From Larix kaempferi (taxonomy: Eukaryota; Streptophyta; Pinopsida; Pinales; Pinaceae), in assembly GCA_027924585.1 (NCBI GenBank), contig BSBM01000151.1, forward strand, positions 11,864,001 through 11,928,000: DNA of 64,000 nt, read 5' to 3'. A program made the position numbers and the translations under genes. Positions 33,151 through 43,420 of the stretch are shown one piece after another. Within the stretch, counting starts at the first letter, position 1; each line of letters starts with the position of its first letter. The notes under the pieces are model-generated. The model was not told the DNA's origin. It did not search any database and saw nothing but the letters and a program-made list of their open reading frames with translations.

Positions 33151-34889
33151 TCAGTTCAATGCTCTGCATTTCACATTGAGAGCTTTGAATTTCGCTTCCA
33201 AATCTTCAACCTCTGCAAAATTGTTTTCATCCAACCACTCCTCTACGTCATTCAACATTTGCTCGATATCTTCCGAATGTGTAAAGTTTCCCCTGGTTTT
33301 GGCCACTTCCACTTTCAGTCTGCTTCTCATGTTGTAAATATAATTCTCCAAATTACCTTTGGCAATATGCTTCTTCTTCACCTCTTCATCCTCCCTTCGG
33401 AATCTCTCTGCATCTCGTACCATTCTCCCTATCTCCTCTTTGCTCAGTTGCTCGCTGTCGTTCACAATAACTATGTGATTACTGACCCCGCTTCCCTGGT
33501 CCCGGGCTGACACCCTGACAATTCCATCCACGTCCACTTCAAATACCACTTCAAGTTTTGGCTCTCCACCTCGAGCTGCCTTTATTCCACGCAACACAAA
33601 TTTACCCAGCAAATTGTTATCTGCAACCATAGCTCGCTCGCCTTCATAAACTTGAAAAGAGACATCTAATTGATTGTCAACCCCTGTAGTGAAATCTCCC
33701 TCCCTTCTAGTGGGAACCGGAGTATTTCTGGGAACGACTACCGACATAACACCATCGCCAGTTTCAATTCCAAGACTCAAAGGCGTAACGTCGATAAGGA
33801 CTAAGTGAATGCCTTCATTGTTCAAGTTTGCGGCCTGAATTGCAGCACCATATGCAACAGCTTCATCGGGATTTATACTTTTACAGAGTTTCTTTCCATC
33901 GAAGAATTGTTGGAGGAGTTCCTGTACCTTCGGAATGCGGGTGGAACCTCCCACCAAAACAACTTCGTTGATTTGCACTTTAGTCACCTTGGAGTCTTGC
34001 AGACATTGATTCACGATTTGCATGCACTTTTGGAACAAATCAGCGTTGAGGTCTTCAAACTTGGCTCTACTAATCTTCAAATGCAAATCCGTTCCTTCAA
34101 GGGCTTTTGCACTCGTGGTCAGTCCTTTTTGTTTCTTCTCTTGAACTGCTGGACACAATAATTAAGCATCCTATTGTCAAAATCCTCCCCTCCCAAATGC
34201 ATGTCCCCTTTAACAGCCTTCACCTCAAATTTACCTGCCTCAACAATAAGAACGGCGACGTCAAAGGTACCTCCACCCAGGTCAAAAATCAGGATTGTCT
34301 TCTTCTCATTGCATACTATATGAAACCCATAAGCTATAGCTGCAGCTGTGGGTTCATTAATAATTTTCATCACCCTAAGGTCCGCAATGGAGGCAGCATC
34401 TTTAGTAGACTTTCTCCGAGAATCGTTAAAATAGGCAGGCACAGTGATGACAGCATTTTTTACATCAGATTTGAGATATTCTTCAGCTATCATCTTCATC
34501 TTTGCTAAAACCATGGAAGAGATCTCCTCGGCTGCAAACTCCTTCCTTTGCCCTTTGTAAAGGACTTGGATAAGAGGCTTGCCATTGTCTCCAGAGACTA
34601 CAGTGAAGGGCCATAGTTTCATGTCACTCTGCACATAGGGATCGGAGAATCGCCTTCCAATGAGTCTTTTAACATCAAACACAGTGTTGTGGGGATTATT
34701 AGAGATCTGATACTTGGCACCATCGCCAACGAGTCTTTCACAGGGTGTGAATGCAACCATGGAAGGAGTGGTTCTGTTTCCCTGGTCATTAACAACGATT
34801 TCGACTCTGTCGTGCTGCCATACTCCGACGCAGCTGTATGTAGTTCCAAGATCAATGCCAATAGCCTTACCTTTACCTTTGGCCGCCAT
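33151..34889 (-). pseudogene. Cytosolic HSP70-like gene, frameshifted and deleted
   Basis: Hsp70s are ATP-driven chaperones. I take the Met at 34889 ([20 protein letters not shown]) as the start rather than the in-frame Met at 34901, since it matches plant cytosolic starts. The first frame (to 34119) has [28 protein letters not shown] and [14 protein letters not shown], and stops after RRNKKD. The second frame (to 33151) resumes at EGTDLHLKISRAKFEDLN with VVLVGGSTRIPKVQELL, linker DVTPLSLGIET, and substrate-binding and lid sequence. About 37 family residues between the frames (part of NBD subdomain II) are missing and the frame changes, so no full chaperone can be made. The C-terminus ends CRALN with no EEVD, so it is shorter than cytosolic Hsp70. 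No intron is visible. Confidence 0.85.
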
Positions 34890-35135
34890 CGCCTTTCTCA
34901 TTAGCTAGACCGGCATAAGAGAAGTTCCCAATTAGTACCAAAAAAAAAGAAGCTCCGAACATACAAATATACCAGCAGCGTGGAGACAGTAGGAAAATAC
35001 CTCAAGCCGTCCCTATCGACGTTTCTGTTTGCACAATTTTGGCTGCAAAAATCCATTCAACCGAGACATTATTTTAAGGTCTAATGGATTTCCTAGTAAA
35101 AAAGCAATTTGAACTTCACGTATTTCACGATTTTA

Positions 35136-35143
35136 GAAATTTC
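35136..35143. promoter_or_regulatory. Minimal heat-shock-element-like pair upstream of HSP70
   Basis: GAAATTTC is two inverted nGAAn units, the core of a heat-shock element, about 250 bp upstream of the HSP70 start. Only two units are seen where functional sites usually have three or more. Chance occurrence in AT-rich DNA is likely. Confidence 0.25.
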
Positions 35144-35170
35144 AGATTCACCGTAAAGAAACGCCAAAAA

Positions 35171-35358
35171 TAAAATACCAGTTATACTGCTCAGTTAATT
35201 CTGTAGAATGGAGTAAAATACAGAACAGTATGGGAAAGACGGACTCACAGTCACTAAAATTAAATAAAATACCAGTTATACTGCTCAGTTAATTCTGTAG
35301 AATGGAGTAAAATACAGAACAGTATGGGAAAGACGGACTCACAGTCACTAAAATTAAA
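35171..35358. repeat. Exact 94-bp tandem duplication upstream of HSP70
   Basis: Units 35171-35264 and 35265-35358 are identical by eye (TAAAATACCAGTTATACTGC ... CACTAAAATTAAA). They lie about 280-470 bp upstream of the HSP70 start codon, in its former promoter region. Confidence 0.95.
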
Positions 35359-35469
35359 TTTAATTGTGATTGTTAAAAATCGATGACACAGATTTTATTA
35401 AGTAGCTGTGGCCAAATCACGCGTATGGTTTCTTTCACAGTCAAAATGCCCAGCAGATTGAAAACATGC

Positions 35470-35745
35470 CCAAGTCAGTTATATATTCTTCCAGGCACTT
35501 ATAAATTTACCTCAAGCAACACAATTTTAACCCAGGTAATGGCAAATTCAAGGAGGCACTGATAGATTCATCTTTGGCAATGCAAATTTGCCCAGGGAAT
35601 ATAAATTCGCTCTGATTAATTCACCCAAGGTCTTGATAACTTTTCCATAACACTGATGAACTCACAGATTGATAATTTCACCCTGGCACTAATAAACTCA
35701 CCCCAACCAGTAACAAATCCGCTCAGGCACTAATAGAAATGTATA
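35470..35745. repeat. Degenerate repeat, CAGGCACTAATAAATT motif
   Basis: Variants of CAGGCACTTATAAATTTACC, GAGGCACTGATAGATTCA, TGGCACTAATAAACTCACCC and CAGGCACTAATAGAAA recur every 30-60 bp. A decayed minisatellite without coding content. Confidence 0.5.
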
Positions 35746-35785
35746 AGCAAGGGAGCAACTCTGCTGTTCAAAGAGAAAACAGTCC

Positions 35786-35823
35786 AAGTCTCGATTTTCG
35801 AATAAAAAAGAAAATCGAGACTT
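35786..35823. other. 14-bp foldback at the LINE 5' end
   Basis: AAGTCTCGATTTTC (35786-35799) and GAAAATCGAGACTT (35810-35823) are exact reverse complements around a 10-base A-rich loop. The right arm is LINE ORF1 coding sequence (reads ENRD). The left arm is an inverted copy of it at the edge of the LINE homology. Confidence 0.85.
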
Positions 35824-35839
35824 AATCTTCAGAAGTGAT

Positions 35840-36566
35840 CCATACTTCATGGGTTCTCAAGGTATGTACTTAAATCGTTGGACACTAGATTTTTTCCAAG
35901 AAAATGAAATTCCTTCTAGGGTCCCAGTATGGGTTTATCTTCCTTCCCCCGCCTTCATTATTGGAATGATGAAACCATCTGTAACATTGGAAATACCTTG
36001 GGCGAATACATCGAGAAGGTAGAACCAAAGGATGGATTACAAGCATGCGCTTGCATATGTGTTGCGGTGAATCTAGAGAAAGGCCTCCTGGAAACTATCA
36101 AGCTTACTTTGGATAATTGGACCTATCTCATGCTAGTTGACTACAAGCAACTCCAATTCAAGTGCAAATTGTGCCATGAATATGGGCATTTCGCCAAGAA
36201 CTTTTCTAAATCCACATTTGAACATTCAAATACAGCAAGATTAGAATAGTGGAAGTAGCCCAAAAGAAGAGACAATCCTCTAAATAGGTGGTTAATATAG
36301 ACAAATCCTCAACCTCAATAGGATCTCCTAGCTCCAATCTAGTCTCTCATCTTGGCCCCATGTCCTCCTCCTATAGGAAAGAACCGATGTCCTCCAAAAA
36401 CCAATATGAAGTCATTTCTGATCATAAGGAAGACCTTGTTGAAGTGACCCCCTTTGTCCGTTGGATCCCCTTAGTGGGAAATGGACCTGAAATCCCCCCA
36501 ATTATCCCTCCCCCACATGATCCTCAATTGAGTCCTGAAGAAGGAGAAATTGTTGAATGCTTTTAA
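35840..36566 (+). pseudogene. LINE ORF1 (DUF4283-type, zinc knuckle)
   Basis: YFMGSQGMYLNRWTLDFF and VPVWVYLPSPAF are followed, after a frameshift, by LHYWNDETICNIGNTLGEYI and CKLCHEYGHFAKNFSK. These are the DUF4283 and zinc-knuckle (CX2CX4HX4C) parts of plant LINE ORF1; the last Cys is replaced by Phe. A second open stretch (36288-36566) is Ser/Pro-rich and ends EEGEIVECF. ORF1 proteins bind LINE RNA. Frameshift and stops show decay. Confidence 0.8.
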
Positions 36567-36592
36567 GAGGAAACAAAGCAAGACACTTCCCA

Positions 36593-36604
36593 CCCCCCCC
36601 CCCC
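36593..36604. repeat. Poly(C) run of 12
   Basis: Twelve consecutive C between LINE ORF1 and ORF2. Prone to length change or sequencing error. A 9-C run lies at 6627-6635. Confidence 0.9.
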
Positions 36605-36919
36605 AAGCAAAAAGGTAGGGAGAAACTCAAATCTCCAAAGTTGAGAATTAGTTGCAAGGAAATAAATAGAACCGGGGAAATAAGGAACCCTAGATGGAGA
36701 CACTTGGAAGGAGCCTCAAGAATTAAGAAATCATGGAAGACCCAACACCCCAAGGGAGGAATCCCTAAATCCTATAAATGATAAAGGAAATTTCCTAGAA
36801 TTTTAGAGTACTCGGGAGAAAACATAAGCTCTCGCTTATTCGAGATTTGGTAAAATACGGAACCCGCATGTACTTCTACTCCAGGAGACAAAACTGAAGC
36901 ATTAAAAAATCCTTCATGA

Positions 36920-37620
36920 AAGTACCTACAATTAGTGCACATGCAAAGGTTTGGAAATCAGCTCGAGAGGTGCCTTAGGTGGTATCTGCACTCTCTGAGA
37001 CCCTCGGATCCTCAACCTGGAAAGTTGGAAAAGCACGAACCAACCATTGGCTGCAAACCACCTTGACTCAACTACCCTCTGGTAAGTATTTTTCTATTTA
37101 ACATTTATATTCCTTCACTCTATCAAGAAAAATCCATCTGTTGGAAATCTCTACTCAATGTTCGTGACATGAAAATCCATCCCAATTTTATATTTGCAGG
37201 AGACTTCAATACAACCCTTCACTCAAAAGAAAATAAAGGGGGTAATTTAATCAGAGATCCATCTTGGGACTACATGGAGGACCTATTATCCTCCGTTGAT
37301 TTAATAGACATCAATCTTGTTAAAGTTTGATTCACTTGGTCCAATAAAAGGATGGGAGCATGAAACATCATTGCTCCCCTAAATCACTTTCTCCTTAGTA
37401 GCTCATTGATGTAAGAATCCATCATCCCATCTTCCCACATCCTACCTTGGGATGGCTCTTATCATCACCCCATTTCCTTGTCCCCATCTAACCCTAACAA
37501 CCGTATCCCCATCCCCTTTCATTTTAATCCTCAATGGATCTAGGATCCCTCCTTTTTAGATCTCTCCTCCTCGTGGAATGTACAGATTCATGGCTCCCCT
37601 ATTTTCATCTGGGAACAAAA
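36920..37620 (+). pseudogene. LINE ORF2 endonuclease domain
   Basis: GGICTLSETLGSSTWK begins the recognisable part. FIFAGDFNTTLHSKENKGGN (catalytic D-x-N region), DLIDINL and FTWSNKRMG follow, and the end is the degraded R/LDHFL region. These are exo/endonuclease-phosphatase motifs of L1-type LINEs. The final Ser-Asp-His motif (LPWDGSYHHPIS) reads D-G-S-Y-H, so spacing is altered. Several stops. Confidence 0.8.
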
Positions 37621-37958
37621 ATAAAAAGAACTAAATCATCACTCAAGGAGTGGGCCAAAATCAATGATAGGGATGCCAAAGAATATCTCAAAAGTATAAC
37701 ATAAAAAATGGATATAGTAAAAAACAAATCAGAATCGGAGGAAATAACCTAGGCCCTCCTAACCGAGGAACAAAACAACTTCCTAGAGTATAAAAAAGCT
37801 CTTCATGTGGAAGAAGAGAAACAAAGACTCAAATCCAGGAGTTTATGGCTTCAAGCTAGAAACAAAAATACAAATTAATTCCTCCATAGACAAGCTAAGG
37901 CTCGACTATGGAAAAATAAAATCAAAGAAATAACTAGGGAATATGGATCCACTACAAC

Positions 37959-38256
37959 CAAGTAAAAATTTTAGGGGTGAAATTTAGCCCATGTGCTATT
38001 TTTCCATATTTTTTTCCAAAAAAAGATTCGCCAATTTGCATTTTTTGAAGCCCCATTTCACCCAATTTTGATGGGATAAACTTTTTTCACTCCAAAAATC
38101 GCCAAATTATTATATAAACTATATAAAATCCTTAGAAATTGAAATAATTTTAGAAAAATATCGCCAAATATTTTATAGTTAACATTTTAAGAATTGGTAA
38201 GATTCGCCAAGGTTTATACACTTTTAAATAAGTATGGGCCCTTAAAATTATCCCTG
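37959..38256. mobile_element. hAT-like MITE, copy 2 (298 bp, perfect 8-bp TSD)
   Basis: Exact ACTACAAC flanks at 37951-37958 and 38257-38264. Ends are CAAGTAAAAATTTTAGGGG and, inverted, CAGGGATAATTTTAAGGGCC. Non-coding and AT-rich. Homologous over its length to 5352-5645. It sits in LINE ORF2; removing it and one TSD rejoins GSTTTYHDKVK in one frame. An 8-bp TSD and CARGG-like ends fit hAT. Confidence 0.9.
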
Positions 38257-38264
38257 ACTACAAC

Positions 38265-39444
38265 ATATCATGATAAGGTAAAAGCAACTGCAAAAATCCA
38301 CTTTGATAGCTTATTCAATGAGGAGGGAGAGGTTGATATAAATTCCCAAGATAGACTTTTGGAAAAAATCCCTCTGATTGGTTAGCCCTGAAGATAACGA
38401 TGTGCTAATACAACTTATGCCTCAGATGGAAGTATATGAGGCCCTCTTCCAAATGAAACCAAACAAAGCACTAAGACCTTATGGTGTTTTATCCCACTTT
38501 TATCAGAAATGATGGCATATCATTAAACATGATATTCTTAGAATGGTTCAATATGTCCAAATATCGACCAAAATAGGAGGAAGCGCCAACTCCACCTTCT
38601 TATCCCTAATCCCCAAAGAAGTTAATCCTTCTTCCTTTGCCATATTTTGTCCCGTTTCCCTTAGTAATGTGTCCCACAAAATTATCTCTAATATAATCAC
38701 CAATAGAATCAAACCTCTTCTCCCAAATCTGATCTCTCTTAATCAAGGAGGCTTTGTTGAAAAAAGACAAATGATCGATACCATTATTTTGGTCCATGAA
38801 GCAATACATTTGAGTAGGGAGCATAGATACAAAGGATGATCATCACAATGGATATGGAAAATGCCCTTGACAGAGTAAGGCATAGTTCACTTCTTGTGGT
38901 ACTAACCATATTTGGTTTTTAGACCGAAACCCTCTCCTATATTTCAACCTGCATCAATAACCTCTGGATAGCACCTTTGGTTAGTGGTAGACCCACTCGA
39001 TTTTTTAAAATCTCCCATGGGATTAGACGGGGCTACCCCCTCTCCCCCATTCTCTACATTTTGATGGTTGAATATCTTGTAAAACAACTAGAAAAATAAA
39101 GGCTCCACAAATCAATCATAGGGATAAAGATAAGTCAAGGTACCAAAAGGATAAATCACTCTCAATTCACTAACGACAAGCTCCTAATAGGAGAAGCCTC
39201 TACTATTATGGCTAACACATTCAGAGCAATTTTGGATGAATTCATGCAAGCCTCAGGAGGGATGATTAACAACCTCAAAATTCAAATCTATGCTTGGAAC
39301 ACATCTTCTAAGGTAGCCTCCGCTAAGTCCAGAATATTTCAATTCCCTTTTACAGAGAAATGGCAAACCTTCAAATATATGGGGAACCCCATCTGTCTTA
39401 AATCTCTCTCCATCTCATCTTGGATGCAAATTATGGACAAATAA
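38265..39444 (+). pseudogene. LINE ORF2 reverse transcriptase
   Basis: YHDKVKATAKIHFDSLFNEE and MEVYEALFQMKPNKAL lead into the RT. Motifs follow: FCPVSLSNVSHKIISNIITN (family RPISLCN), LNQGGFVEKRQMIDTIILVH, MDMENALDRV (family DMEKAFDR), ISHGIRRGYPLSP. Then comes SQFTNDKLLIGEAS, where the family has FADD. Both catalytic Asp of the ADD box are changed to TND with one Asp left. Stops and frameshifts present. Confidence 0.88.
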
Positions 39445-39589
39445 AATCCAAATTCACTCAGTGGGGTTCCATTTGGATCAATCGAGTTGGTAGAGTGTTT
39501 CTTATAAAATCCATCCTCTCATCCTTACCCATCTTCAATTCTCTTTCCTTCTCGTCCCTGCCTCAATCAGATTCTTAATTGCTCAAGAA

Positions 39590-40119
39590 TTGAGTAGATT
39601 TCTTTGGGAAGGAAGAAATTTTGACAACAAAAGACTTCACTTTGTTAACTGGAACATTGTTAGAGCACCCAAATCTCAAGGAGGATTCAGTATCAAAGAC
39701 CCATCCCTTTGTAATATGGTCATTGGTTCTAAGATCCTCTGGAGATTAGTATTTGGAAAAACAGAATAGTAGAAAAAAATTCTTCTCCATAAATATTTGG
39801 GGGTGAAAAACTTCATTTGCTTGGATTCCCCCCCTTGAATTGGGGGTGGTTCCTTGATTTGGAGACTCCCAAAATTCTCTCTCGCTCTCCTTCAAAGTCA
39901 GAAAACCTAGATTCTAGGCAATGGCCAGAAAATATCCATTTGGGATGACAGTATTGTGGGAAACCCACTCTTTGGAAAGAATCTCAGCTTTTCCCTCTCT
40001 TTTATTAGATTCAGTGTTAAGAACTCACAACCCACTATGTCATCTCAAGGTGTTATAACTCATATAGTTTATTGCATGAGTGGTTATTTAATGATCTCCC
40101 AGATTATTTGCAGGCCTCG
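39590..40119 (+). pseudogene. LINE ORF2 zinc-binding region, 5' part
   Basis: FLWEGRNFDNKRLHFVNWNI, APKSQGGFSIKDPSLCN and the region after it are the post-RT segment of plant LINE ORF2. It ends LHEWLFNDLPDYLQA at the insertion of D and continues at 56272 as SQLLINQLKG in the same frame. Confidence 0.85.
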
Positions 40120-41180
40120 TGTTATATCCCAAATTGGCACTTCTCCATCTGCGACGATAGTTACATGACAACACTTCAAATGTCAACTGTCGCTCACAGA
40201 AAAGGACGTTATGGATGGAAGAGACTTGATTTGGTGTTGGATTCCATGGCCTTAGTCATTCAATGATTCCCTAACACTCATAAGATTTGTAACTAGGTTT
40301 GGAGAAAAAAACGACCCTCATGAAATGTCAACCTAATTTTTGAAACTAAAAACTCTTGTTTCGTTTGGTTGACAAGGGTGTACACGCTTGTTTCCCTTGC
40401 ATGAACATTGTTTTTCCCTAAAAAACTCAAAAATTAGTAAAAATATTGAAATTGGGGCATTTTAGGTGGTTTAGTAACTTCCCACTCATTTATAACTGCT
40501 CCCTACCCAATGTTAACCATCTCCAGTTAGTATAAAAGCAAGCGAGATGAGCCATAAAGGAGTATTTTCGCCTAAGTATTATGATGCTAGATGAATGACC
40601 ATTCCCTATCCCTATGTTATCCATGTTCTAAAATTGCTTCCCTAGTTAGTTTTAAACCCTTATACATTAGAGCTTTTCTTGGGATTGTTGGAGAAGAGAA
40701 GAAAGAGACCTGGAGTCAAGGTTTCGCGAGGTGCCGAAGAATAGAAGAGATAATATTGTACTTGTTTCTACTATTTCAATAGATATTTGACATCTTTCCC
40801 TTCCCAAATTCTGAGTTGAATGTCATGTTTGGTGAATATTTTAGCATTTATGTGTTGAAAGTTGATTTTTAGATTCATGTTCTTGTTCTTATTTCAATTG
40901 TTTAATGATATTTATTATGGTCAAAAGCTTTTGAGGAAGGTATTACAGTTATTTTGCAGGTTCTTGGGTTGAAGGTTTGAAGCACAAGCTAAGGAGCAAA
41001 GAAAGCTAGGATCAAACTTCGTAAGCAAGGTGCATTATTTCTCTATCTTTCAAACCCTTTGTAAATTTTTGCTCAAATATAAACCCTAATTTGATTACTG
41101 TGAAATCATAGATGTCTATCTCAACAAACCTAGTACGTTGGTGACCTCACCCCAGTCATAGGATTGTTTTCCACACAATA
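40120..41180 (+). repeat. 5' LTR of gypsy D
   Basis: Starts TGTTATATCCC. The end aligns to the right LTR's ACAACA but reads ACAATA, so the terminal CA has decayed. A TATA box, TATAAAAG, is at 40531-40538. Confidence 0.88.
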
Positions 41181-41183
41181 GAA

Positions 41184-41202
41184 TTGGAAAATCCGTTGGG
41201 GA
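41184..41202 (+). other. Primer-binding site of gypsy D
   Basis: TTGGAAAATCCGTTGGGGA differs at a few bases from the tRNA-Arg-type site TTGGCGACTCCGTTGGGGA. Confidence 0.65.
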
Positions 41203-43420
41203 GAAGAGAAGTCATCTTTTTGGGGGTTCCTAAGTCCATTCTTCATGTTTCTTTGGTTGTTTAGAGTCTACTTACAAATTAGGATTGGTCTAAGACTTTA
41301 GTAGACACTCTAATCTTCTTTTTTCTGAGTTTGACTTGCATTTTTAAATACTTACAGTACAAAATCGCCCTTGATGTTCATGACAGTAGTGTTTCTGGTT
41401 CAAAAATGCCCTTGGGGATCTGTACAGTAGCGTGTTACACCCTACTTCCCTTTTGTTGATGGGTGTTTTTTTTACTCTCATCCCTGTGTGTGGTTTTTTT
41501 GTGTATTTTTGAAGGTTTTTGCTTGTCCTAGGTCTTGTTAGTACCCCTTATAAGTGTGGTGCCTGCTCAGTAATTGATCTTAGCTTGGTTTTTTTAGTCT
41601 TTTTGAATGAGAATTATTTTGAAAAAGTGCATTGGCTCTTATCCCTTTTCACTATTTGTTTGAAAAGACTTGAAGGCCTCTCATTGTTAAGTTCTTGCAG
41701 TGACCTCTCAGAAGTAGTCCACTTACTTTTTGTCATTATTCTCAGTGAGTCCTTTTGGTTTTCTTGCGTGAAAAGTTTTTCAAAGTGTCTTTTTCATTTA
41801 ATATTTTTTGTTGTTTTTTTACTTTGTACTTTCATATTTCCTTTGAGGTAGAATTTTAGGGATTTTTCTGTTGTTTTTGTTCCTGATTGCACTAGTTAGG
41901 TGCAAGAATCAGGCCTTCCCAAACCTTGAATCCTAGTAGGTATTTTTCTAGTTGAAGTCTTAAAGTCATCTTATGTACTATTATCCACTTTGCATGCTTG
42001 TATGAATTAATATTATTGGGTTTGTGGCTGCTTACACTTTGTTGATACAGGTACCAGAGCTCTCTTTGCATTGATTTTGTTGTGTGTTTTTTCTTAATGA
42101 GGCCTTATTTCTCATTTGGGAAAAAAATGTTGGCTCGATTTTTGAGTTAGTGTTGGTTGAATATGTTGCAAGTATCTTTGGATGATTTGGAGTTGCATTT
42201 TATATGGAAAGAAAAATTCTTTTGCATATATGTTTTGTTTGTAGATAATATTTCAATTCAAGTTCTGCATTTTGAATCATTTTTTTTAAAAAGGTCTCAC
42301 AAATGGTTTAGTGTCCATGTAAAATTGAGTTCTTTTGTTCATCTTAGGATTCGATTTGAACTTGTTTACCAAACAAAGTTGAATTTGCTTTTCAAATTCT
42401 AAATCTATGTATCCTTATCTAACTGAATTTGTAAGTGCACTTTGAAAGGTAGTTGTATGCTTATGTTGTAGACTCGAGTTTGCATTTAGCGTATAAAATT
42501 TAAGTTTCCTTTTGCAATGAATAGACCAAAAAATTGCATTGAATACTTGAAAACTTGCATTTGCATTCCAAATTACATCATATCTATAGAACTTGCATGT
42601 ACATTGGAAATAAATTGGAAATGAAAAGTGCATGATTGTGGCAGTCGAGTGCTCCATATTTTAGTTAAAGAACACTGTATCTTTATTTGCACTCGTTTTG
42701 CTTCTTTTGCATGACAAGTTTTTGAAATTGTATTTTAAATAATCAATCAATAATAAGAATAGGCTGCTAGGTTTTTTTTAGTAAGAAACCCACTTGATAG
42801 TCTAGGCTAGGATTTTGGATATAGGAGTCGAGAGTTAATTTGAGAAACTAGGAATCCACTAATGAATGCTAAATCCGTTAGTAACGTAAAGTACATGTCG
42901 GGAAGGCACCACTAGCACTGACATCAAGCGATACGAAATCCTTTTTCAAGTAGATAGAATACCCATGTTGCTTAACTAAGGGGGGTTATGCAAGTCTGGG
43001 AAATAATCAAGCATGGAAATTCCTTGGGGTGAAACCACTTCTCATTGACCCTTTCGGGTCTAGGATTTGCTATACAAGGCCTATGTTCCCTGCCCATTCA
43101 CATAATCTCCATCCAATGATCGTTCCTCTCAACTACTGAGTTTGAAATGGTGACCATAGTTGTATTTCCTAGGTACCCCATAGGTCACTGCAAGGGTATA
43201 TCTTGTGGCACCTGAGACAGACATAGACTTTGCTGGCCTAGATCCTTATGGATGGTATTTTCTAAAGACCCCATATTTGGATCTTCACTGAATAGTACTT
43301 GAATCCAAGTGATTTTCATTACGATATTTGTTTTCTTGTTTGAGATATTTTAGGAACTTTATAGTTTGTGTTGCTTGATTTTTATCTTTTGTATATTTTC
43401 TTCTCAGCGTATTCTGCGAG
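41203..43420 (+). other. 5' leader of gypsy D, no gene seen
   Basis: About 2.2 kb, T/G-rich on the plus strand, with low-complexity open frames only. Includes a short imperfect repeat around GCCCTTGATGTTCATGACAG and GCCCTTGGGGATCTGTACAG (near 41370-41430). Confidence 0.6.

Noticed and set aside
34080-34160. HSP70 gap as an intron
   Set aside because: Sequence is missing rather than added, and there is no GT...AG segment at the break.
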